A stretch of DNA of 64,000 nucleotides from Cryptomeria japonica. Lineage: Eukaryota > Streptophyta > Pinopsida > Cupressales > Cupressaceae. This document shows, in pieces, positions 46,263 to 56,658 of the stretch; within the stretch, counting starts at the first letter, position 1; the number at the start of each line of letters is the position of its first letter. Where the stretch lies: positions 217,442,997 through 217,506,996 of the forward strand of contig NC_081406.1 in NCBI RefSeq assembly GCF_030272615.1. Reading direction: 5' to 3'. Under the pieces are notes generated by a model. That model did not search any database. It saw only the letters and a list, made by a program, of their open reading frames with translations, and was not told the origin of the DNA. A program made the position numbers and the translations under genes.

Positions 46263-47407
46263 GCACTAGAGAGAGAGAGAAAGTTTTGAATTTAGAGGTA
46301 GCAATTTTCAGTAAAATCAGCCAATCTTCTGGATTTAAGCTGTTAAATTTAATCACAACAGTCTCTCGAAATTTCGGAAAAAATGTCCAGGACCGTGGCG
46401 CCCGGAGTGCAACACGGTCCTTGCAACTTTTTTCGAAATTTGCAGGGATGAAAGGTATGATGATTTTAGAGCTAATCTGAAAAAATTGAGTGATTTTACG
46501 ATCTGTAGATAGGCCAAATTAAAGTTGCAATCTCGAAATTGCCCTACCAAGATTGTCGAAAAATGCAAAATTTGAATTTTGAAAAAGAGAGGGAAACTGA
46601 AATTTTGAATTTGATGATTTTAGAGGGAATGTCAAGAGCAATGCAAATTTTGAAATTTGAAAATTGACTCAATTTCATGCAAAATTCAATTTTGAAAGCG
46701 GAAATTAAAGTTGTTGTAATTAAGCACTTAATTTCAAAAGTCACAAATTGCAAGAATTGGAATAAAGCACTGAAATTTTTAATGAATGATAACACACTTT
46801 TCAGATTTAGGACAGTAAGAACACAATTTTGACACAAAATTTCAATTTCAGTGATTTTTAAATGTTTAGAAGCCTTAATCCAAGCAATCACAAGACCAAC
46901 TTCGACTGTAATTTTAAAGGTGTTATAATTGATAAAATCAGCCAAAATTCTGAATTTAGCAGAAAAACACAGTAAGATCTCGCTCTCGAAATTTCAGAAA
47001 AAATGTCGGGGACGATGGCGCTCGGCGCCACGGTCCTCGCAACTTTTTTCCAAATTTTCAGGGATGACAGATATTGTGATTTTATTGCAGAATCCAAAGT
47101 TACAGCTGATTTGGAGATGTTTTGATCAGTGAAATTGTCGGACAAAGGTTGAATCAAGAGGGTTTAAAAAATTAGGGTTTTGACACTTAACCACTTAATT
47201 TTCAGAATTAAAGCACAAATATGAATTGATAATTTGTAATAGAAGGGCAGATCTGAAACAAGCATTAACATTTAGACATTTCGCAAGTTCAATTACTAAA
47301 AAGAAAATTTAGGGTTTTTATGCAATCACCTCTAAAATTTTGCAAAAGATCAAACATGGAAATGTAATCAATTTTTTTAGATCTAAGCATGAAAAATCAG
47401 AAAGGAT
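46263..47407 (-). other. Element 2 5' leader with a 105-bp direct repeat
   Basis: There is no ORF. Two similar blocks at about 46361-46470 and 46982-47085 share TCTCGAAATTTC, GGAAAAAATGTC, a TGGCGC box, a CGGTCCT box and TTTGCAGGGATGA. A structured RNA leader for packaging would sit here in a gag-only element, but that is inference. Confidence 0.6.
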
Positions 47408-47425
47408 GTTCACGTCGGGTTCACC
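47408..47425 (-). other. Element 2 primer-binding site, tRNA-Trp, 18 nt
   Basis: The minus strand reads TGGTGAACCCGACGTGAA, three bases from the LTR edge at 47429. The match ends where tRNA position 59 meets the modified A58, the normal limit. Confidence 0.9.
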
Positions 47426-47428
47426 AAA

Positions 47429-48628
47429 ATGTAAAGCGGAAAATCGCGATCGAACCCTAGTTGTTCTCCCCTCTTCCAACTCCGAGGAGAGAGAAGGGAG
47501 GTTCGCTAGGATTCGATGGTTTTCACTTAGGGGAGAGACTTTACATTCAAAAGAGGGGTTGACACTCATAAGATCCAATCCCACATAATGCAAGATTGGA
47601 TGCTAAGTGTGTTTCAAGGGTTAAGACAGCAAGGCTACCCTCTTTTGTAAAGAATGTTGATAGAAAGTGACAAAGATTCGTTTATAAACTGAGATAGGGA
47701 TATAGGATGAAGTTGCAGACCTGGAATTAGCAGTAAAATGTCGATACGGCGCTGTCCTGCAAATTTGAGCAAAATTTGTCGGGACAATGGCGCCCGACGC
47801 CACAGTCCTCCGAAAAATCCGCGAAACGAAGGGGGATCTGTTCGTCTCTGCACAAGGATTCCAGATCTTCAATTCCAGTCATGTACCTGCAACCTACACA
47901 CAGAAAAGCGAAGACGATTGGGGGGTTAGGGATTAGGGGTTTGCCTTTAGGTCAAACCCCAGTTTTGGAATTAACCAAGAAATGAGCAAGAGCTGTAAAT
48001 GTAAATGACTGTAAAACAAGTACTAATACCTTGTTCTAAGGATGTTTGTATCCTTATGTGCGAAGGTATAGATGTTGTATGTTGTATGTTGTAGCATGTA
48101 GTATGTGATCTCCTCTTCAATGGTTGAATCCTTGTCTTGAATGCAACACTTAGCCTTGAATGGAGACTTGAAATGATCAATTGCTTGAAGGAATGCTTGA
48201 ATGCTTGAATGCTCGAGTATAATTTCCACGCTTTTTTCATCATGTCGAATGACAGAGGAAAATGTAGTTTATATACTTGTCATTTAGGGCTGATAGACTG
48301 ATTTTCCCGACCTTAGGCCGACCAGGAAAGTTAATTTCCAAATTGCAAACAAAAAGACCCGAGACCCCCTAGGAGACCGGGCCCAAAATAGGACCCAGGG
48401 ACCAGGGTGCTGGGCGCCCTGGTCCTGAAGGACCAGGGTGCTGGGCGCTCTGGTCCCACCTCCCGGGACAGCAGGGTGCAAGGAGGTTCAGGACAGGGTG
48501 CTTGAAAAATGCAGTTTTCAGTGTCATGAGCAAGTTTCGGGGTCTCCATTCAGGTTGTGTGTTGCGTCGCCATCGTGAAGACCGAAATGCAGTCAAAATT
48601 GCAAGTGTCACAATTTTAGGACGCTACA
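47429..48628 (-). repeat. Element 2, 5' LTR
   Basis: A 1200-bp LTR, TG to CA, followed by TSD atttg. GGCGCC-type boxes lie at 47781-47810 and 48398-48460. Confidence 0.97.
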
Positions 48629-48871
48629 ATTTGTATACCTTGATCAAGTATATAGATATTGTGGGTATCAGCCCCACCGTGGTTTTTCCCTTTACAGGGT
48701 TTACCACATATAAATATTGGTGTTATGATGTTGCTTCTTTATATATTATTTGGTTTATGCACTTCAATTTTATTTACTTTTAACCGGTTCATAAGCAATG
48801 TGTTCAAAATTAGTTTTATCGATAGAAAATTGATTCACCCCCCTCCCTCTTAGTGTTCTTGGATTCCAACA
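48629..48871 (+). repeat. Element 3, 5' LTR, second part
   Basis: It begins with the second copy of the Element 2 TSD (48629-48633), continues TATACCTTGATCAAGTATAT and ends TTGGATTCCAACA. It matches 61086-61321. Confidence 0.93.
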
Positions 48872-48873
48872 AT

Positions 48874-48885
48874 TGGTATCAGAGC
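48874..48885 (+). other. Element 3 primer-binding site, initiator tRNA-Met
   Basis: TGGTATCAGAGC lies two bases after the LTR end at 48871. Confidence 0.9.
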
Positions 48886-49960
48886 TTAGTGCCTCAGAAG
48901 AACTTTAACCACTTGAGGAAGATTTGGAACTTGGAATCAATTGTAACTGGTCTGCAACAACAACTTCAACTTTCTCTTGAGGATCTTGATAATGAACAGA
49001 TGGAAAACAATAAACTGAAGAAAGAACTAATACAAGCTAGAGAACACATCATTTCATTGCAAGGAAAGCTTTCAGCTATTCAAGCCAAGAGGAAAGAACT
49101 CTGTGATCAATTGCAAAATCAGAGTAGTGATGAGGAAGATTCTATGAAGGATCAATATTAGAAACTCACTTAGGAGAATACTATCTTGAGGAATGAGATG
49201 CAAGCCTTAACCATGAGAATGTGCAAGGAGATTGAAGATAGAAAGAAGAATGAAGAAAACCTAGCTCAATAATTGAAGGACAAATCTGATGAATGCAACA
49301 GGCTGACACATGAGAATCACATGTTGAAACTTGAGTTGGTCCAGTCCCAGAACAATGAGAAGGAACTTGAGAGACAGATCATAATCATGAGAGATGACTT
49401 AGTCACTACAAATGAGTACAAGGAAAAATTCAAAGCCATCTCTGCCAAACTTGATGAACTCTTGAAGAGTCAGAGAGATGCTAATGACAAGAGGGGTCTT
49501 GGTTATGAAGAAGGAGAAAGCTCTAGTACTACACAACAAGATCAATCATCTAGTCAAAAGCAGAATCATGTTAACAACCAGAAATAGAAATCACCGGTAA
49601 GACAACCTAATGCTCACAAATTCAATGGTACATGCTTTCTTCACAATAAATATGGTCATATAGAAAGTCAGTGCAGAAATAAGAATAATCAGAACAATGC
49701 ATCAGTCAGTGGTCTTGGAAATGTAAGATGTCATGCATGTAGCAGATTTGGACATATGGCTAACCAATGCAGATTAAAAGGAAATCAAGGAAATCAAGGG
49801 TTTAACAAAGCAATTTAGAAGAACAATATTGTTTGTTATGCATGCAACAAGATTGGACATATTGCTAAATATTGTAGAAGTAAGAACCCACTGGCAACTA
49901 AAGGAAATGGAGATGAGAAAGGAAAGGCAAAGGTAGAAGATATCAGAAAAAAAACATGAA
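48886..49960 (+). pseudogene. Element 3 gag-like ORF: coiled coil and three CCHC knuckles
   Basis: One plus-strand frame, broken by four or five stops (about 49159, 49171, 49270, 49585, 49816), encodes a long coiled coil (QQLQLSLEDLDNEQMENNKL, KLELVQSQNNEKELERQIII). A serine/glutamine linker (ESSSTTQQDQSSSQKQNH) follows, then three zinc knuckles: CFLHNKYGHIESQC, CHACSRFGHMANQC and CYACNKIGHIAKYC. This is the nucleocapsid end of a Copia-like gag. The expected N-terminal capsid domain is absent, because the coiled coil starts almost at the primer site. Three knuckles are more than the single one of most plant Copia gags. It would bind RNA. Confidence 0.75.
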
Positions 49961-50418
49961 AAAGATGGGTAAGGAGATCAAACACACAACCGATAGAGCC
50001 ATTAGGTCCTGCATCGGAAGCAAGAACAACCAGTAACTAAGGCACTCTGCCTTAGGGGTAGGCAAATTATTGAAGATCATGCTTATACCCCAGATTAGAT
50101 CTATAGTCAGAGAATTCTAATTGTAGATGCATACTCAAGCGATTTCAAGTTTACCGAAACCTACTTGCAGATGATGCGACCCGGTGATTTTTCCTGACAA
50201 CGTTTATCACAGTGGAAAATTACGGTTTACGGTAATAAAAAGGGAAAAGTTAATTTATTTTCTTCACATAGCGATCGAGAGTTCAGAAGAATAATTTCTA
50301 GAGCGAATCAAGACTTCAAGGTAAGCATTTTCTCTTGAAAACAATCTCATCATCCGACAGTATCTTGAGGTATTTTTTGTTTGCCGAAACCCTAGCTTCA
50401 GTATCTGCATTTGATATC
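49961..50418 (+). other. Element 3 spacer between gag-like ORF and second ORF
   Basis: This interval carries no clear frame or RNA element. TATTTTTTGTTTGCCGAAAC occurs just before the ATG of the second ORF. Confidence 0.45.
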
Positions 50419-50507
50419 ATGGCTTCTTCATCCAATGTCGATACTCCTTTGTTGGTAGAAATAAAGAACCACCCCCCTCCTAAATTTAAGAAGCACCCCT
50501 TCAAATC
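50419..50507 (+). pseudogene. Element 3 second ORF, N-terminal piece (split by Element 5)
   Basis: It starts with MASSSNVDTPLLVEIKNH, followed by PPPKFKKHPFKS. The frame is cut at the Element 5 TSD aaatc and continues in register at 58192. A separate ATG after the gag frame suggests a second, independently translated ORF. No family was recognised. Confidence 0.55.
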
Positions 50508-52048
50508 TGGTGCAAGAGCACCTAAGGGTTGAAATGCCCTTGACCAATTTTGACTTTTGAGACCCTCCTGTGGTCATGTAGATATTTGCTTGGCTGTTTT
50601 CTTTGTAGTTTTTGAGTTTTTCCTTGTCGGCAAGACCTACCCCAATCAGCAAGTCTTATCCCGACGAGGTCACCCATGTTGGAGTAGTTGTATCGTGTAT
50701 CAGCGGGAGTTGTTGCATGCTTTACCGAAGACATGATGGAAGTTGTCGAATGTCAGAGAGAATGTTTTTATGCTATCTCACGGACCTGATAGGAAAGTGC
50801 TAGTCATTAACAAGTGAGAAAGTCTTGCAGCTTCCAAAAGGATCGGACGACTGTCGCTATACCACGATGGGAAAATGATCAAAGATTATCTACCGCAACT
50901 TGGTGACCATGGTAGGACCTAGCCAAAAAGAAGATCATTCTGGGTGGTTAGAGAGGTCGTACTGAGATGTCAGGGTAGAGCCCCTGGAACTAATCAATGA
51001 ATGCCACGTGGAAAAGCACAAAAGAGAGATCGAGCAGATCGGACGATCAGAATGAGCATTCTAGGTGGTTAGAGAGGTCGTGCTAAGATGTCAGGGTAGA
51101 GCCCTTGGAACCAATCAGTGAATGCCATGTGGCAAAGCACAAAAGAGAGATCGAGCAGATTGGACAATTGGATTAGCTTTTCGGTTATCTTCCTGAAGAC
51201 CAATAGAATATACGGAGCGCAGAAAGTCGACATTGGCAGTTGGAAGCCAGGTTCTTTGGCTACGCCGATGGTCTGTTTTGTACCTATTTTTCAGTTTGAA
51301 TCCATTTGCGTTTCATGACAAATGGAATGTTTAAAAGACCCAATGGGCATTTGTAAACGGTTGGATGTTGGATGTGGGATGGTTGAATATTGCAGGAAAT
51401 ACATTAAGTCTATTTTCTGGTTTTCTTTTGTTGTGTGTTATACTATCTTGTTTTGTTAATTTTTTCATTATAGTTTTGTAATTTAAGTTTCCTTTTTGTT
51501 GTTCATTTCAGTGTTTTTAATTCATGGTGTAAATATGGCTCTATCTTGAACCTCCACTGTGGGATCCACATGGCTATTGGAGTTCTTCAGGAAGAGCCAA
51601 AAATGTACAGTATAAGTGGATTAGTAGTAGGAGGAAGCCAGGAAATGGCAATCGCCATTTCTGCATATTGAACCCAGGCGAGCTTGATGGTAGTTCGGCT
51701 AGGTATCAGTAATTGATTGAGATAACTTGCAGGGGAAGGAAATTGTCGAGAACTGGAAGAAGATCCACAAGGCTACAAGCCTGAGATTGAAGCATTGAGT
51801 AATCAAGAGGAAAGTTTGCTAAACCAAACAAGATGGGTGGTTTTGCAAAGAGTCAAGAATGAGTGTGTCCTTCACCCCTGCAAGGATATAGTGAGTGAGC
51901 TTACTTTGTGAGCTTGAGGTCGGTGTTAAGAAAACAAATGGTAGGGAAGCACCTAGAAGTCTAGAAGAGTAGCCTTAGAACCTGGGAAGGGATAGAAACA
52001 AACCGTCAAGAAATTTAATTGATGGTTAAATAGGTAGCCTCCCCATCA
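50508..52048 (+). repeat. Element 5, 5' LTR
   Basis: A 1541-bp LTR, TGGTGCAAGAGCACC to CCTCCCCATCA. It contains an internal duplication: 50935-51010 and 51055-51130 share GGTGGTTAGAGAGGTCGT, CAGGGTAGAGCCC and GGCAAAGCACAAAAGAGAGA. Confidence 0.96.
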
Positions 52049-52051
52049 TAT

Positions 52052-52066
52052 TGGTATCAGAGCCAG
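52052..52066 (+). other. Element 5 primer-binding site, initiator tRNA-Met
   Basis: TGGTATCAGAGCCAG lies three bases after the LTR end. This is 15 bases of match to the initiator-Met 3' end. Confidence 0.9.
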
Positions 52067-52091
52067 TTTAGACTTAGGAAGAAAGTAGTTG

Positions 52092-53323
52092 ATGACTGAT
52101 ACTAAATTAGTAGGAGACAATAGTTGCAGAATGGTGACTAATGTAGAGTTAGCCAAGAAGGTAGAAGATCAGAAGGAAGACAATAGACTCTTGAGAGAAA
52201 GATTAGCACAACTGGAGAGAAAACTAAACACAGTTGAGGATAAAACTGAGAAAGTAACAATCTAGGTCAATGAAGAGAAGGGTAAAGAACTAGTAGAAGA
52301 GGATAGGATACTAGAACCAGACCCTGTTCTACCTGAAGAACCTTTCCTAAAAGCAATTAAAGCTTTAGGAGGAAAATCCCTAGAAGGAGTGTCACTTTTT
52401 CATGGGAAAATGGAGCTTGAAGTTGTTATTGAATGGATTGAAGGAATGGAGAATCACTTTGAGTGTGATGGAATCAGTGAAGCCCAAAAGGTGAAGGTAG
52501 CTAAGTCTAGATTGAGAGGAGCAACCTTAACTTGATGGAAATTTGTCCAAGAAGAGAGGCAAAAAGAGGGTAAGAACCTTATAGCTACTTGGAAGGGCGT
52601 GTTAGCCAAGGTGAGGGAGAACTATATCCCTAAAGACTATGAAATCTAGTTTCACAAGAGGAGACAAAAATTGAGGCAAAGAGACTTGGATGTGAGCAGC
52701 TACACTGAGGAATCTCAGAAGTTGTGTCTAAGATCCAATGTGGTAGAGGATGAAAGAATGAAGGTACCCAGATAATTGAATGGCTTGAGATTGAATATTC
52801 AAGAGGATTTGAGTTTTTAAAGTCCTAACACCATGCATAAGTGCTATCAGTTGGCACTAAAGGTGGAGGAAAAGAGCAAAAAAATCAAGATCAAAGCAAC
52901 AGAGGAAGAGGTAGAGGAAAAGATGGTAGAGGCCAAAGAGGCAGTTTTGGTGGAAGAGGAATAGATCAAAGGTCCCAAGGAGAGTCCAAACTTATCGACC
53001 AAAGTGAGGATTCACATAACAAGAGAAGCTATAGAGGAAGGGGATCATCTAGCAACCCAGGAAGAGGTAGATCTAGTGGACCAGGAAGAGGGTCCTACTT
53101 CTCCACCATGAAGTGTTACAATTGCCAAACATTGGGTCACCCTGCCTATAGATGTCCAGAGAAATCCTCTTCATCTCAAGGAAGTGAAAGAAGAGTGACA
53201 TATGCACAAGAAGATGTAAAAAACAACAAGACACAAGATGTGAGCTTAGCTCCTAAAGATGGAGAAAATTTAACGATGAGAAGAGCCTTGATTAAGGAGC
53301 CAATCAAAGAAGAACCAACTTAA
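52092..53323 (+). pseudogene. gag: Element 5 gag
   Basis: From MTDTKLVGDNSCRMVTN the frame gives a coiled coil (LLRERLAQLERKLNTVED), then a gag capsid domain (FHGKMELEVVIEWIEGMENH, RENYIPKDYEI). Stops include TAG near 52263, TGA near 52534, TAG near 52648, and TAA near 52774. A frameshift in an A7 run at about 52876 moves the protein into the register that has arginine/glycine repeats (NRGRGRGKDGRGQRG) and one CCHC knuckle CYNCQTLGHPAYRC (about 53114-53155). It is a typical chromovirus gag with an RG-rich linker that would bind RNA. It is not functional. Confidence 0.85.
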
Positions 53324-53331
53324 AGAAGAGC

Positions 53332-53985
53332 TTGTTTAGAATCAAATGCAAGGTCCTTGGTAAGGTTTGTAGAGTGATGATAGACTCAAGGTCTACTAAC
53401 AACATTATATCAGAGGAAGCAGTATGTAAATTGAAGTTAAAAATAATTCCACATAGTAATCCATATTGGGTCACTTGGCTCAACAAGGAGCAGCATGTGG
53501 TAGTAAATGAACAAACATGGGTTGAGTTCAACATAGGTAGTTATAAGGATAAAGTCTTGTGTGACATCCTCCCTATGGATGCTTGCCATTTACTTCTTCG
53601 TAGACCATGATAGTTTGATAGAAAGGCCATTCACAATGGAGAGGAGAACTCTTATTCTTTTCAAAAGGACGGAGTTACATACCACATTCAGTCCCTAATT
53701 GATGAAGGGGATAGAAGCAAAACTAAAGGCCCAAATGTGTCATTGGTGAGTGAAAAAGAGGTCATTAAAACTCTCAAGGAAGGAGAAGGAGTGGGATTTC
53801 TTCTTATAGTAAAACCAAGGGAAACAAAGAAAGAAAATAAGGTTCGATCACCTCATGAAGTGCAGCAGATACTAGACAACTTCAAAGCAATCATAAGCGA
53901 TGGAGCACCAGCAACCCACTGCCTATTAGAGCCATCAACCATCAAATTGATTTTATTCCTGGAGCATCATTACCCAACAAAGTAG
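53332..53985 (+). pseudogene. Element 5 protease and pre-RT
   Basis: GKVCRVMIDSRSTNNIISEE is the protease active-site region. The normal D-S-G is D-S-R here, so it is inactive. CDILPMDACHLLLRRP, then TGATAG, is the second conserved block, where the family expects a Trp-Gln pair, so two adjacent codons are both stops. The following segment (LVSEKEVIKTLKEGEGVGFL, EVQQILDNFKAIISDG) is the pre-RT linker. It ends just before the reverse transcriptase frame. Confidence 0.82.
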
Positions 53986-54017
53986 CCTATAAGATGACTC
54001 CCAAATAGAACAAGGAA

Positions 54018-54786
54018 GTGGCTAGACAAGGCCAAGAATTGTTGGAGCAAGGATTGATAAAGAAGAGTATAAGTCCTTGTGTCGTACCTTCAGTGTTAGC
54101 ACCCAAGAAAAGAGGAACGTGGAGGCTATGCACAGATTCAAGAGCCATAAATAGAATTACTATCAGGTACAGATTTCCTATCCCAAGAATTGAAGACTTG
54201 ATGGATTGCTTGGGAGGTGCAAAGTATTTCACTAAGATTGATCTCAAGAGTGGATACCACCAGATCAAAATCAAAGAAGGCGATGAATGGAAAACAACCT
54301 TCAAAACCAATGAAGAACTTTATGAGTGGCTTGTTATGCCATTCAGTCTTAGTAATGCTCTCAATACATTCATGAGACTCATGAATGAAGTGCTTAAATA
54401 TTTTATTGGTAAATTTGTTGTTGTATACATAGATGACATCTTGATTTTCAGTAGAATTAAAGAGGAACATCTAGAGCATCTTAGTATTGTATTGCAAAAA
54501 TTGTATGACGAGCAACTAACAATAAACTCAGAGAAGTGTGAGTTTATGAAGTAGGAACTTGTCTATCTTGAATTTGTAGTTTCAGGAGGAGATTTGAAGA
54601 TGGACACGTCATAGGTGGAAACCATCACAAATTGGTCAACACCAAAAACAATGAGTGTAGTAAGAATTTTTCATGGTTTGGCACAGTTCTACGGGAAGTT
54701 TATCAAAGGATTCAGTGAGATTTGTGCACCCATGTTGGTTACCATCAAAGGAGGAGTTAAGACTAACTTTTAGTGGACCAATGCAG
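54018..54786 (+). pseudogene. Element 5 reverse transcriptase
   Basis: [60 protein letters not shown] and [20 protein letters not shown] are the fingers and palm. The catalytic motif [11 protein letters not shown] is encoded around 54420-54450. A TAG near 54552 separates the thumb (ELVYLEFVVSGGDLKMD, VRIFHGLAQFYGKFIKGFSE). The YIDD motif is intact although the frame is not. Confidence 0.9.
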
Positions 54787-54806
54787 CTAACAAAGGGTTT
54801 GAAATT

Positions 54807-55235
54807 TTGAAACAAAAGGTAGCTACACTATCAGTACTCATTCTTCCTAGTTTTGACGAGTTGTTCACAATTAAATGTGATGCCAGTAATATAGCAGTTG
54901 GTGCTATTTTGAGTCAAGAGAATAGACCTGTATCTTTTTTTAGTGAGAAGCTCAATGATGCCAAGAAGAAGTATTCATCCTATGATCTTGAGTTGTATGA
55001 TCTTGTTCAAGCTCTTAGGATATGGAGGCACTACTTGTTACCTAAGGAGTTTATTGTTTACACAGATAATCAAGCTTTAAGTTTTCTGAATTCACAAGAT
55101 AAGTTAAGTCATAAGCATTTTATATGGGTTGAGTATCTATAGTCATATACTTTTTCTATTAAGCATAAAAAAGGACAGTGTAATAAAGTAGTAGATGCTT
55201 TGAGTAGAAGGCTACTAACAGTGCAAGAAGTGTAG
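54807..55235 (+). pseudogene. Element 5 RNase H
   Basis: FDELFTIKCDASNIAVGAIL gives the first acidic residue. SSYDLELYDLVQALRIWRHY and FIVYTDNQALSFLNSQ give the others. A TAG at 55141-55143 and a second stop at 55233-55235 follow. This is the standard gypsy RNase H positioned between RT and integrase. Confidence 0.88.
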
Positions 55236-56120
55236 ATTCAGAGTATTGGAGTTGTTTACTTCAAGGATTTGTACCCCAAGGATGAAGATTTTACAGCCAT
55301 TTACAAGGTTTGTCAAGAATTTTAGAATCACTTTCATAGTAAATATGCTGACTTTACTTTGCAGAATGGTTTTTTGTTTAAAGGTGGACAATTGTGTGTT
55401 CCCAAAGGATCCATGAGGGAAAATCTGATCCAAGAAAAGAACAATGGATGTTTGAGTGGTCATTTTGGCCTTAATAAGACATTGGAACTTGTTCAAAGGT
55501 TCTACTATTGGCCCAGAATGTAGAGGGATATTAGAAGGTATGTTGAGCAGTGTATGGTTTGTCAGAAAGCTAAAGGCACAGCTACTAATGCTGATCTTTA
55601 TCAGCCATTGTCTATTCCTACAAGGCCATGGGAATGTGTGAGTATGGATTTTGTGGTTGGATTACCCAAAACAAAGCCTAGCTGTGATAGCATTTTTGTT
55701 GTTGTTGACAGATTCAGTAAAATGGCACATTGTGTTCCTTGTAAAACTACTCATGATGCTAGTCACATTGCACACTTGTTTTTCAAAGAGGTTATTAGAA
55801 TCCACTATTTGCCAGTTAGTATTGTTTTAGATAGAGATGTCAAATTCCTTTGACATTTTTGGAAAACTCTTTCGAAAAGACTGGGAACTAATTTGTCTTT
55901 TGGTTCATCCTATTAACCCCAAATGGATAGTCAAACAGAGGTGGTCAATAGGATACTTGGAAACCTTTTAAGATGTTTGACCAAAGAGTATGGACAAATT
56001 TGGGATCAGGTTCTTCACCAGGCAGAGTTTGCGTACAATGACAATTTCAATAGGTCTACTAGGAAGAGTCCTTTTGAGATAGTGTATGGTATGCACCCAC
56101 GAGGTGTTATTGAATTATGA
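55236..56120 (+). pseudogene. Element 5 integrase
   Basis: The zinc module reads NNGCLSGHFGLNKTLELVQR and later YVEQCMVCQKAKG; the first His appears to be Asn. The DDE core has D in VSMDFVVGLPKTK, D in SIVLDRDVKFL and E in DSQTEVVNRILG. AEFAYNDNFNRSTRKSPFEI and VYGMHPRG finish the core. Stops include TAG near 55522, TGA near 55851 and TAA near 55915. The core frame keeps one register. Confidence 0.88.
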
Positions 56121-56640
56121 GAGCTTGGTAATTTGTCACACAGAAGTGGTCAAGCTGATTATATTGCTCAATCTATGAGGGAGGTTCATGACCAAGTCAA
56201 GCGAACTCTCCAAGATTCTTCATAGAAAGTTAAAGCCAGAGTTGATGCCACACAGAGAGATGTGCAATTTTAAGTTGGATATTTGGTGATGGTAAATTTG
56301 AACAAGGATCGACTTCAAAATGGGATTCCCAACAAGCTAAAAATGAGGAGAATAGGCCCATATTTGGTTGTCTACAAGGGACCACTTCCCATGGAGGATG
56401 CGTGAGTTTCAGATGTTCAACAGTCACTTGTTTATCTCCCATTACTTTCTTCTTCCATGCCTCATGCTGAGAAAGTATTAGATTCTCGTGTTCTCAAGAA
56501 GACTAGACAATAGGTCTACATGGAACATTTAGTGAAATGGATGCATAAACCTGATTCTAAAGTGACTTGGATCCCTGAATTAGACTTTGTGAAGTTAGGA
56601 ATTGATCTTTCCTAACTGCCGAGCGCAGTCACTTGACTTC
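56121..56640 (+). pseudogene. Element 5 integrase C-terminus and chromodomain-like end
   Basis: Degenerate text such as KLKMRRIGPYLVVYKGPLP is the GPF/Y region. At about 56512-56613 the frame reads VYMEHLVKWMHKPDSKVTWI, then PELDFVKLGIDLS, which matches the LVKWxGxPxxxATWE pattern of CR-type chromodomains. Chromodomains steer integration to modified chromatin (established knowledge). A TAG precedes VYMEHL. Confidence 0.7.
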
Positions 56641-56658
56641 TTTGTTTTTGGGGGAGTA

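Larger units (their letters stand above)
40873..48628 (-). mobile_element. Element 2: gag-only LTR element (TR-GAG-like, Tat-related)
   Basis: The LTRs are 40873-42094 and 47429-48628, with TSD atttg (40868-40872 and 48629-48633). The tRNA-Trp primer site is at 47408-47425 (18 nt) and a polypurine tract lies at 42095-42108. The internal region holds one long gag-protease-like frame and no RT, RNase H or integrase. It is thus a non-autonomous element of the kind known as TR-GAG. Gag motifs and tRNA-Trp priming link it to Element 1. LTRs differ by about 2 percent by eye. It sits inside the 5' LTR of Element 3 in the opposite orientation. Confidence 0.97.
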
